Part shown: in pieces, positions 9,032 through 16,739 of the stretch
Position numbering within the stretch: position 1 is the stretch's first letter
How the letters are laid out: every line of letters begins with the position of its first letter
Source of the DNA: VRUE01 sp963796705
Lineage (GTDB): Bacteria; Actinomycetota; Thermoleophilia; Solirubrobacterales; 70-9
DNA length: 64,000 nucleotides
Assembly: GCA_963796705.1 (NCBI GenBank)
Contig: CAWCMK010000001.1
Location: 310,001 to 374,000, forward strand
Direction of reading: 5' to 3'
The notes under the pieces: generated by a model
Seen by the model: the letters and a program-made list of their open reading frames with translations, nothing else
Told to the model about the DNA's origin: nothing
Database searches by the model: none
Made by a program: the position numbers and the translations under genes

Positions 9032-10336
9032 TCACGCTTCCGCCGCCGCAGGGTCGGTGAGCCGACCCGAGAGCAGCAGGGCGCCGCTGCGATCGTCGCG
9101 CAAGAAGAATAGGAACGGCCGGTTGGCGTTGAAGGTGACCGCGCGGGGCGCGAGAAAGCTCCCGGTGAACTCGCCGCCAACCACCGTCCCCACCGCGGCT
9201 TCAGTCCCTGATTCTTCGACCCTGAACTCGGCAGCATGTGTGACCAGGCCGATCCTCAGGGCCTCGGCTCGCGTGATGCGGGAGAAATTCGCGGCTTCGC
9301 CGAAGGCCGCGCCCATGCCGAGCGCCTCCAGAATCCTATTCAGGGTGACTTGTGTCCTCAGCTGGAAACGGGGAAGGCTGACCCGAACATACCGGGTCGA
9401 GAGGCCGTGGATGATTCGGGCCAGCAACCTGGGACTGAGGCCGTGCTGAAAGGAGCCGATGTTCTCTCTGCGTGGCAGGACAACCAGTAACGACAGAGTG
9501 GAGGCGCTATAGGGCAGCTCGACGGCCGCGTAGCCCTTGCCGGAGTTGTAGGGCACTAGCTCGGTCTCATGCATGAACTCGGCAGACGTCCCGCGATTGT
9601 GATGATGCTCATGAAACAGAGCGTGCGAGTTCTCACTCGGATTGAATGGATAAAGCCAGCTCGCCTTGAGATAAACCGCACTGCTCAACGCTAGCTGGGT
9701 TGTTTCAGGAAGCGCGGCGAGAAGCTGGGGGATGAGCGTGTTGGTGTGGTCGCTGATCCATTCATTGATCGACCTCACCGAGCCGGAGGGATTGCCCGAG
9801 AAGTCGACGCTCTGCGGCGGAGCGTCGAAGTGCTCCTCCAGGGTGCTGACGAAAGCCTGTTCCAGGGGGAATCCTTCTTGGAGAAAGAGTCCGGCGGCGA
9901 GATCGAGCGTGGGCGCTTCGGGCTCGCCCTGCCCGGCAATCGTCTGCTCCCTGGTGATCCTTTTCTGGAGGTCACCGACCGCCGTGAATGCGGCGGGCGA
10001 AGTCAGACGCAGTGTCGCGGCGATCTCTTCGGCAGTGGTCCCGACTGCGCCGCTTCCCGCCATCGCAAGCGCGGTGGCGACGCCGTCAGGCGAGACGACG
10101 AGATTTCCAGGCGGCAGAGCGCGCATCAGCTCGCTCCCGAATGCAGCAGTGGCTGGCCCCGCGGCAAACCCCCCGCGGGCGGACGGCTTGCCGGGCGTCT
10201 GGGCTTGAGCGTTGTTGGCGCCCGTCAGCTCGTCGGCAGCTATCCCGGCCATCAATGCAACCAGGATTGCGATCCCAATCGCGAGAACAACCAGGAAAGA
10301 CGGCTGGGTACGCTCCCCCACTGATCCCCGCTCCAT
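9032..10336 (-). CDS. Serpin family serine-protease inhibitor, membrane-anchored or secreted
   Basis: 434 aa. An N-terminal hydrophobic segment (residues 14-35) is followed by a low-complexity linker and a serpin domain of about 365 residues. Serpin landmarks: NLVVSPDGVATALAMAGSGA near the start, VYLKASWLYPFNP, and the reactive-loop hinge EESGTEAAVGT at about residue 373 followed by the family end block NRPFLFFLRD. The small-residue hinge (Glu-Ala-Ala) predicts an inhibitory serpin. The scissile bond should lie within EFTGSFLAPRAV, so P1 may be Phe or Leu, but this is inference. Bacterial serpins are scattered, so this is a noteworthy gene. Start: ATG at 10336. Confidence 0.9.
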   Translation of the reverse strand: MERGSVGERTQPSFLVVLAIGIAILVALMAGIAADELTGANNAQAQTPGKPSARGGFAAGPATAAFGSELMRALPPGNLVVSPDGVATALAMAGSGAVGTTAEEIAATLRLTSPAAFTAVGDLQKRITREQTIAGQGEPEAPTLDLAAGLFLQEGFPLEQAFVSTLEEHFDAPPQSVDFSGNPSGSVRSINEWISDHTNTLIPQLLAALPETTQLALSSAVYLKASWLYPFNPSENSHALFHEHHHNRGTSAEFMHETELVPYNSGKGYAAVELPYSASTLSLLVVLPRRENIGSFQHGLSPRLLARIIHGLSTRYVRVSLPRFQLRTQVTLNRILEALGMGAAFGEAANFSRITRAEALRIGLVTHAAEFRVEESGTEAAVGTVVGGEFTGSFLAPRAVTFNANRPFLFFLRDDRSGALLLSGRLTDPAAAEA

Positions 10337-10633
10337 CCTCTGCCTAGCTTAGTGAGCAATCACCATTTGGGGCGCGTGAATCAAGTCAGAGATTCGGCCT
10401 CGGTTCAACACGGTTCCCTGCCTGCAGCGCTTCCCGGGGAATCTGGGAGTTTTCAGTGCCACGATTTGCCCCGAAAGCAATTCCGCTGGCGTAGGTGCCA
10501 GCGCGAAGGTTGCCGCCCACGTCGCCTGCGCCGCTGGGACGGCTGCCTTAGAATTACCATCCCGCATCGCGGCTGTGGGGGAGCGCGACGGCAACCGCCT
10601 GAGGCCCGCCAAAATTGCAACCCTGCAGGACAC
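10337..10633. other. Intergenic region before tRNA-Arg
   Basis: I see no convincing gene here; short ORFs on both strands have no protein-like character. It must hold the promoters of the serpin gene (minus) and of tRNA-Arg (plus). Confidence 0.5.
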
Positions 10634-10707
10634 GCGCCCGTAGCTCAGTTGGATAGAGCGTTGGTCTACGAAACCAAAGGTCACAGGTTCGAATCCTGTC
10701 GGGCGCG
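10634..10707 (+). tRNA. tRNA-Arg (anticodon ACG)
   Basis: 74 nt cloverleaf. The acceptor stem GCGCCCG pairs with CGGGCGC, the D-arm has AGCTCAGTTGGATAGAGC, the anticodon stem TTGGT/ACCAA holds loop CTACGAA, and the T-arm is ACAGG TTCGAAT CCTGT. CCA is not encoded. Its 3' half is duplicated at 12676-12710. Confidence 0.97.
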
Positions 10708-10766
10708 CTTGGCAAGACTCCTGCTCAGGCTTGCGTTCAGGGTAGGCGCATCCCCCGCCGGAGACC

Positions 10767-12465
10767 TCAGGTGATCCTCTCAGCTACCTCTACCTTGTCA
10801 CCAATGAGGTTTGCCTCCCTGAGGTACTCGTGCACGAAGGAAATGGCCATACTGCCCTCGCCGACGGCGGCGGCGGCGACGCGCTTCACCGGCCCGAATC
10901 GGACATCTCCGCAGGCGGAGACTCCCGGGACGCTCGTCTCCAGCAGATAGGGGTCGCGATCCAGCGCCCAGCGTCCCGCTGCCTGCATGTCTGGGCCCCT
11001 GAGCACGAAGCCGCGCTCGTCAAGGTCGATCTCGGGCGGCAGCCAGTCCGTTTCAGCATCCGCGCCGATGAAGATTAAGAGCCCGCCGGAGTCGGACCGG
11101 GACACCTCGCCGCTCGAGCAGTCCTGGAGGTCGATCGCCTCGAGTGAATCGTCGCCGTGGACGCCCGCGATCTCGGTCCCAAACTTCACCTCGATGTTTG
11201 CCCGGGTGGCGAGTTGGTCGACGAGGTAGCGCGACATGCTCTTCTCGAGCCGGTCGCCGCGGCAGAGGATGGTCACGCTGCTGGCGTGGGTCGAGAAGAA
11301 GAGGGCGGCCTGGCCCGCCGAGTTGCCGGCTCCGACGATGTGGATGTCGAGGCCATGGGCGTTGGGCGCCTCGCTCCGCGCCGCGCCATAAGAGATTCCC
11401 CTCCCGACGAGGCGCTCAAAGCCGTCGATCGACAAGTGCCGCCATGTCACTCCGCAGGCGAGGATGATCGTTCGCGCCCGCAGAACGTCGCCGCCGTCGA
11501 GGTGCAGCTCGCGCGTGGCGGTGTCGATCCGGGTGATCGACCGGGTGACGAGAATCTCCGCGCGGAGACGCCGCGCCTGCGAAGCGCCCGCTCGCCAGCT
11601 CGTCCCCCGAGACCCCCGAGGGAAAGCCGAGGTAGTTCTCGATCCGCGAGGACGTTCCGGCCTGGCCTCCCGGCGCCTCGCGCTCGACCACAATCGTCCG
11701 CAGGCCCTCCGACCCCCGTAGACGGCAGCGGCGAGCCCCGCGGGCCCGGCGCCGACGATCACCGTGTCGTACTCGGCCGCGGCGGCCTCCGTGTCGAGGC
11801 CAAGCAGTTCGGCCACTCTGCGAAGCCGCGGCCGCACGACGGTCTTGCCGTCGATCACGCGTAGCACGGGCCAGTCGCCTTCGGCAGGCAGGGGGCCGCC
11901 ACCCCACTGGTCCACCTCATCGGTCGTGTCCGAGCTGAGCCACTTGAAGCTGACCTGGTTGCGGTCCAAGAAGCGCCGAAGCTCGGCGCAGAAGGCATCC
12001 CAACGGTGCCCGACCACAATCGCGCGGGTTGGGGGCGGGTCTGCCGCGATACCCGCTAGCCCACGTGAGCCGCCCATCCGGTAGCTCGCGAGCCTGCCGA
12101 CCTCCTCGCCGACCTCTGGCGCCACGGCCGCCACAGCGTGGTAATCGCGGGCCTCGATGCGCATAACCCGCGACTTCTCAGCCGCACGAAGGCCGGCCGG
12201 ATGCGTCGTCCCGAGCACGATCGACACCTCGCCGAAGATCTCCCCCGGGTGACGCTCACCGACGACGCGCTCGAAACCGTCAATGTTCATGACCGTCTCG
12301 AGCCGACCTCCACCACAGCGAAGATCGCCCGCTCGTCGCCTTCGTGGGCCGCGTACTCGCCCGGGCCAGGCTGATGTCCGCCGCCGCCCGAGCCAACTGC
12401 TCGCGCTCGGACGGGCCGAGAGCCGCGAAGATGCCGATCGCCCCGATCTGCTGCGCAGTGACCAA
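10767..12465 (-). pseudogene. FAD-dependent thioredoxin-reductase-like protein with N-terminal cyclic-nucleotide-binding domain, frameshifted
   Basis: The reconstructed protein has three parts: a cNMP-binding domain (IGIFAALGPSEREQLARA to GEIFGEVSIVLGTTHPAG), a thioredoxin-like middle (WPVLRVIDGKTVVRP) and an FAD/NAD reductase (VIVGAGPAGLAAAVYG, IVGAGNSAGQAA, SACGDVRFGPVKRVA). The redox CxxC of true thioredoxin reductases is missing where expected (ISYGAARSEA). The reading frame breaks at least five times (near 12345, 12300, 11720, 11605 and 11588). In each case adding one G or C to a short homopolymer restores the conserved protein, so the breaks could be assembly errors. The best frame for the first residues points to a TTG at 12465. 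The whole gene lies between tRNA-Arg and its partial copy. Confidence 0.8.
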
Positions 12466-12675
12466 GCCCTCTGCATATCCCGACTCCTTCGCCCACCGCG
12501 CCCATTCCAGTCGCCGTTTCTGGGGCCATGCGCCCCGATTACGCCCTTCCGAGAATGGTGAGAAGGGTCGAAGGAGGTCTCGAGCCGGGCGCTTCGGAAC
12601 GCGAAAGTCGTTCGTCAGCAGAGCTATTCGACGGAAATGGCTCTGTGGAGCCAAATGTCATGCCCTCACCGAATC

Positions 12676-12710
12676 GGTCTACGAAACCAAAGGTCACAGG
12701 TTCGAATCCT
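12676..12710 (+). repeat. 35-nt direct repeat of tRNA-Arg 3' half (att-like)
   Basis: Identical over 35 nt to 10663-10697, covering the anticodon arm to the T-arm of tRNA-Arg(ACG), in the same orientation. After the T-loop the copy diverges. This is the footprint left by tyrosine-recombinase integration into a tRNA gene, but no recombinase is present between the copies. Confidence 0.85.
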
Positions 12711-12747
12711 CTCGAACCCGTTCTCTCGCAAAATCCACCCGACGTCC

Positions 12748-12769
12748 AGAGTCTCCTTGAGGAGACTCT
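12748..12769 (+). terminator. Perfect 9-bp hairpin, possible terminator or attenuator
   Basis: AGAGTCTCC and GGAGACTCT flank a TTGA loop, followed after 10 nt by four T. It lies 50 bp upstream of the electron-transfer operon. The T-run is weak, so terminator function is uncertain. Confidence 0.4.
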
Positions 12770-12817
12770 CACCCGCCTTTTACCGGCAGTTTCGAGAGTG
12801 AATCGATTCTGACCGGT

Positions 12818-13123
12818 ATGGGCACAGTAGGTCGAACGGACCCGCGGGTTGCGTGCCGCAACGCCGGCCTTCGCCGCGTTTCGCGCGTCACACGCTGGAT
12901 AGGGGTGAGCGCCGTCGGACTGGTTGGATTGCTCGCCGCCTATGTGGCCCAGGCCAAGCCCGGCCACTCGACCGGCCGGCTAGCGAGCAACACCTCGGCG
13001 CGCGTACCCAAAGCAGCTCCCGTGCCGGTGCTGAGCACGGAACCTTCCGAAGCTCTGGCTCCGCCACCCCAAGCTCCCGAAGCAGCGGTCGGGCCAACCC
13101 CCATCACCTCGGGTGGGTCGTGA
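12818..13123 (+). CDS. Small single-pass membrane protein, first gene of the electron-transfer operon
   Basis: 101 aa with one transmembrane helix (WIGVSAVGLVGLLAAYVAQA, about residues 27-46) and a Pro/Ala/Ser-rich tail that should be extracytoplasmic. No FMN-binding domain or heme motif is present in the tail. Its stop TGA overlaps the GTG start of apbE (GTGA at 13120-13123), so it is very likely co-translated with apbE. In comparable loci this position is often held by an FMN-binding-domain protein that ApbE modifies; this protein may be a shortened equivalent or a scaffold (inference). Confidence 0.65.
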   Translation: MGTVGRTDPRVACRNAGLRRVSRVTRWIGVSAVGLVGLLAAYVAQAKPGHSTGRLASNTSARVPKAAPVPVLSTEPSEALAPPPQAPEAAVGPTPITSGGS

Positions 13124-14040
13124 AAGAAGTCACCTCAGCCTCCTTCGAGGCTCTGGGAACGACGGCCGCGCTGTTCATCTCGGACCCGGATTTCCTGGCC
13201 CGCTCCCGGCAGCTGCTGGAACGGGAGCTTGCGGCCATCGATCGGTCCTGCAGCCGCTTTCGAGCCGACTCCGAGCTCAACCGGGTGAATGTCGCCGAAG
13301 GTCGCCCGGTCCGAGTCGGCGAGCTCTTCATTGAAGCCTTAGAGGTATCGCTGCGCGCCGCACAGTTGACCAACGGGCTCGTGGATCCCACCGTCGGTCG
13401 AGCTATATGCGCCATTGGCTATGACCGCGACTTCAGATGGATATCTGCCAACCCATCCATCCCGGCTTGCGGTACGGTCGTTCCAGGCTGGCAGACCATC
13501 CAGGTCAGTCGGTCAAACGGCTCTGTGAGGGTTCCCCCGAGCGTTCAGCTTGACCTTGGTGCCACCGCCAAGGCCCTTGCCGCCGATCGGGCGGCAAGGG
13601 AAATAGAGGCGGCGTTTGGCATCGCAGTCTTGGTGAACCTAGGCGGCGATATTGCGGTGGCCGGGGAGGCACCGGCTGGGGGGTGGCGAATCCGGATCAG
13701 CGACGATCACCGAGACCAGACGGCGCCGCACGGGGAGACCGTGAGTATCAGCGCCGGCGGTTTGGCGACGTCGAGCACGGCCGTGAGGCGCTGGAGTGCC
13801 GGAGGGAAACTGGTTCACCACATCGTCGATCCCCGACGCGGTTCCAGCGCGGAGATTGTGTGGCGCACTGCGAGTGTTGCCGCGGGGTCGTGCGTTGACG
13901 CCAATACTGCGAGCACTGCAGCAATCGTATCCGGCCGGGAGGCCCCCGCATGGCTGGATAGGCTCGGGCTGCCGAGCCGGTTGGTCTGTCATGACGGCTG
14001 CGTACTTCGCCTCAGTGGCTGGCCGAGGTGTTGCGAGTGA
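13120..14040 (+). CDS. apbE: FAD:protein FMN transferase (ApbE family)
   Basis: 306 aa, starting at GTG 13120. ApbE proteins attach FMN from FAD to a Thr/Ser of a target protein, with Mg2+. Features: FRADSELNRVN near residue 47, the substrate-binding LDLGATAKALAAD near 148, LVNLGGDIAVAGE near 172, HHIVDPRRG near 232 and the metal-binding ending DANTASTAA near 266. No signal peptide or lipobox is visible, unlike many ApbE proteins, so either modification occurs inside the cell or export depends on the coupled upstream product. Its stop overlaps the next ATG (TGATG). I found no clear target motif in the window. Confidence 0.88.
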   Translation: MKEVTSASFEALGTTAALFISDPDFLARSRQLLERELAAIDRSCSRFRADSELNRVNVAEGRPVRVGELFIEALEVSLRAAQLTNGLVDPTVGRAICAIGYDRDFRWISANPSIPACGTVVPGWQTIQVSRSNGSVRVPPSVQLDLGATAKALAADRAAREIEAAFGIAVLVNLGGDIAVAGEAPAGGWRIRISDDHRDQTAPHGETVSISAGGLATSSTAVRRWSAGGKLVHHIVDPRRGSSAEIVWRTASVAAGSCVDANTASTAAIVSGREAPAWLDRLGLPSRLVCHDGCVLRLSGWPRCCE

Positions 14041-15140
14041 TGCCGGTTCCGATCGCGGCTGCGCCGAGCGCGTACTGGTACCTGACCCGCGGGGCGGGAG
14101 GCGTTTCACTACTTCTGCTCACAGTGGCGCTGGTGCTGGGCGTCGTCGATGTCAGCCGCTTGCGCAGCGAGCGCTGGCCGCGCTTCGTCGTTGATGGGCT
14201 CCACCGCAATCTCTCCCTGTCGGCTTTGGTTTTCCTCGCCATCCACATCCTCACCTCGGTTCTGGACAGCTTCGCGCCGCTCACGTTGATGGATGCCGTT
14301 GTTCCCTTCGCGTCAAGCTACCGCCCCGTGTGGCTCGGTTTCGGTGCCCTGGCATTCGACGTTCTGCTGGCGGTTGCCGTGACCAGTGTTATCCGCCGCA
14401 GGCTCGGGTATCGCACATGGCGCGCCGTTCATTGGGTGGCCTATGCCAGCTGGCCGCTTGCGGTTCTGCACACCCTGGGAACCGGGAGCGACGCCAATCA
14501 GCCCTGGCTGCTGGTTCTTACCCTGCTGTGTCTGGCCGCCGTCGTGGCTGCCATTGGTTGGCGGATCACGCTCGGCTGGCCCGGGCAGTCGGGGATCCGT
14601 GTTGCCGCCGCCTGCCTGACAGCCGGCTCCCCGATCCTTCTGCTGCTATGGGCCATCGGTGGCCCATTGGGCTCCAACTGGGCGGCGAGGGCCGGGACGC
14701 CGGCCCCGCTTCTTGCCGCCGTGCATCCCGTGGGAACAGGCCCCCCCGCGGCCTCGGCGCTTCATTTCCCGCTCGTCGCTCGGTTGCGGGGCACTCTTCG
14801 CCAAAGCGAACCCTCGCCCACCGGCTTGGTCGAGGTCGATCTGAACATGAAGATGCGTGGCGGAACTGACGGCACCGTCGACGTCCGCCTCATTGGCCAG
14901 CTGCTTGAGGGTGGCGGCATTAGCCTCACCCAGAGCGCGATCTCTCTGGGCCCGCCGATTCAGCCTCAGCTTTACGGCGGCAAGCTCGTCGCTTTGCACG
15001 GCACTCGGATGCGGGCTTCGGTCGCCAATGCGGAAGGCCAATCGGTACCCCTGAGGCTCGATCTCTCGATCAATAGCGTCAGCCAGACCATCACTGGGAT
15101 GGTCCGTTCTCAAGGCTCACCGTCCAGGAGGCGAAGCTGA
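14040..15140 (+). CDS. Ferric-reductase-like transmembrane heme protein
   Basis: 366 aa. About eight hydrophobic segments; residues 1-230 resemble ferric-reductase-like (FRD/YedZ-type) cytochrome b domains. Candidate axial heme ligands are His in DGLHRNLSLSALVFLAIHIL and in RAVHWVAYASWPLAVLHTLG, the usual paired pattern. The C-terminal 110 residues form a soluble, probably extracytoplasmic beta-rich domain (VDVRLIGQLLEGGG). It likely passes electrons across the membrane, fed by the NuoF-like flavoprotein and ferredoxin downstream. ATG at 14040 overlaps the apbE stop; a GTG at 14028 is possible. The stop overlaps the next gene. Confidence 0.85.
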   Translation: MPVPIAAAPSAYWYLTRGAGGVSLLLLTVALVLGVVDVSRLRSERWPRFVVDGLHRNLSLSALVFLAIHILTSVLDSFAPLTLMDAVVPFASSYRPVWLGFGALAFDVLLAVAVTSVIRRRLGYRTWRAVHWVAYASWPLAVLHTLGTGSDANQPWLLVLTLLCLAAVVAAIGWRITLGWPGQSGIRVAAACLTAGSPILLLLWAIGGPLGSNWAARAGTPAPLLAAVHPVGTGPPAASALHFPLVARLRGTLRQSEPSPTGLVEVDLNMKMRGGTDGTVDVRLIGQLLEGGGISLTQSAISLGPPIQPQLYGGKLVALHGTRMRASVANAEGQSVPLRLDLSINSVSQTITGMVRSQGSPSRRRS

Positions 15141-16426
15141 GCGCCCCAGAGCCCCCTCGCGGGACGTGGCGCCTGCTTGCCGGTCTGCGTTCCGACGGCC
15201 CCGTCAGCCTGGACGAACATCTGCAGCGCTTTGGCTCCCCGCCCTGGGCGCACTCCACAAGCGGCGAGTTGGTCGACTCGATTGAACGGAGCGGTTTGCG
15301 CGGCCGCGGTGGCGCGGGATTCCCCGTTGCCGCCAAGATGAGAGCCGTTGCGGCCGGTCGGCCCGGCGCCGTCATTGTGGCCAACGGGGCCGAGGGCGAG
15401 CCCGCCAGCCAGAAGGATCAGCTGCTTTTGGAAGCCTCCCCGCACCTGGTCATTGATGGGGCTGCCCTTGCCGCCGCTGCCCTGGATGCCCCGCGGGCGT
15501 TCATCTGTGTGGCGCGCGACGCCCCCACGGCTGTGGAGAGCGTCACTCTAGCGCTGGCTGAGCGCACGCGCGCGGGCACTGATCCCGTCGAGCTGAGCGT
15601 CGTTGAGATTTCCGAGCGCTACATTTCCGGCGAGGAGAGCGCTCTGGTCAATGAGCTGAACGGTGGTCCCGCGAAGCCGACCGTTGTACCCCCCCGACCG
15701 TTCGAACGCGGGGTCAGCGGCATGCCGACCCTGATCCAGAACGTTGAGACCCTCGCCAATCTCGCCCTCCTCGCCCGCTTCGGTCCCGATTGGTTCCGCG
15801 AGCTCGGCACCTCGGAGGATCCCGGCACCCAGCTGCTGACACTCTCAGGCGCAGTTGAAAAGCCGGGTCCCCGGGAGATTGCGTGCGGAGAATCTCTGAC
15901 CGACCTGCTCGAGGCAGGAGGAGGAATCAGCGGACCTGTTCAGGGCTTTCTCATTGGTGGCTATTCGGGCACGTGGTTTGCGGGGCCTATCGCGCCTGAC
16001 CTACATCTGAGTCACTCCGGCTTGCGTTCGTTCGGCGCTTCGCTCGGCCCTGGTGTCGTCTTCGCCCTCCCCGCCGGGGCCTGCGCGGTTGCTGAGACGG
16101 CCCGCGTCCTTCGCTACTTGGCCAATGAGTCCGCTGGCCAGTGTGGACCGTGTGTCTACGGCCTGGATGCGGTTGCCGAGGAGTTCGAGGCCCTGACCGC
16201 GGGCACGGCCAGCCCCTCGGCCGCTGCGCGCGTTGAGGGCTGGAGTCGAGAAATCACCGGCCGCGGCGCATGCCACCATCCCGACGGGGCCTTGCGCTTA
16301 GCCAAGAGCTGTCTGAAGGCTTTTGGTGCGGACGTCACTAGGCATGAAGAAGGAAACCCCTGTGTCGCCGAACCAGCCATGCGCGACCTTTTGCCGCTGC
16401 CGCTCCACCACGAGGAGGTCGCGTGA
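15137..16426 (+). CDS. NuoF-like NADH-binding flavoprotein with 4Fe-4S motif, apparent CTG start
   Basis: 429 aa, similar to complex I subunit NuoF. It has the NADH/FMN loop GLRGRGGAGFP near residue 55, NGAEGEPAS near 84, YISGEESALVNEL near 162 and the iron-sulfur motif GQCGPCVYG near 336 with a later Cys in GACHHPDGALRLAKSC. A standard start exists only at TTG 15269, which would delete the conserved first 44 residues. A CTG at 15137 instead follows a perfect AGGAGG (15126-15131) at 5-nt spacing and overlaps the previous stop as CTGA. I therefore propose CTG. It should oxidise NADH and pass electrons to the ferredoxin or to the membrane heme protein. Confidence 0.85.
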   Translation: MSAPEPPRGTWRLLAGLRSDGPVSLDEHLQRFGSPPWAHSTSGELVDSIERSGLRGRGGAGFPVAAKMRAVAAGRPGAVIVANGAEGEPASQKDQLLLEASPHLVIDGAALAAAALDAPRAFICVARDAPTAVESVTLALAERTRAGTDPVELSVVEISERYISGEESALVNELNGGPAKPTVVPPRPFERGVSGMPTLIQNVETLANLALLARFGPDWFRELGTSEDPGTQLLTLSGAVEKPGPREIACGESLTDLLEAGGGISGPVQGFLIGGYSGTWFAGPIAPDLHLSHSGLRSFGASLGPGVVFALPAGACAVAETARVLRYLANESAGQCGPCVYGLDAVAEEFEALTAGTASPSAAARVEGWSREITGRGACHHPDGALRLAKSCLKAFGADVTRHEEGNPCVAEPAMRDLLPLPLHHEEVA

Positions 16427-16659
16427 TGGGCGCTCGTCTGCGGGTTAATCCGATCGCATGTGAGGCGCACGGCCTCTGCGCCGAGCTCTTCCCAGAGCGA
16501 ATCACGCTCGATCAGTGGGGCTATCCGATCATCGCCGATGAACCCATCCCGCCTCAACTTGTGGGGCATGCAGCGAGGGCTGCCGATGCCTGTCCGACAC
16601 TTGCCCTGCTTCTCGAGGCCGAGACCGCTGACCCGGCAAAAGGCGGGACGGGCAGGTGA
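16426..16659 (+). CDS. Small [3Fe-4S]-type ferredoxin
   Basis: 77 aa. The cluster motif is CEAHGLCAELFPE with a distant ACPTLAL; only three cysteines are positioned as ligands, as in actinobacterial [3Fe-4S] ferredoxins that serve P450s and other oxidoreductases. ATG at 16426 overlaps the preceding stop and has GAGGAGG at 16412-16418. It is the last gene of the operon and the probable electron partner of the NuoF-like flavoprotein. Confidence 0.85.
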   Translation: MGARLRVNPIACEAHGLCAELFPERITLDQWGYPIIADEPIPPQLVGHAARAADACPTLALLLEAETADPAKGGTGR

Positions 16660-16739
16660 TGGACCTCGGCTGTCTGGGCCGAACCGAGGCGGCCCACCGG
16701 TGCCCTCGCTCGGAACCGGAGCCGGTGCGCGATCGAGGA

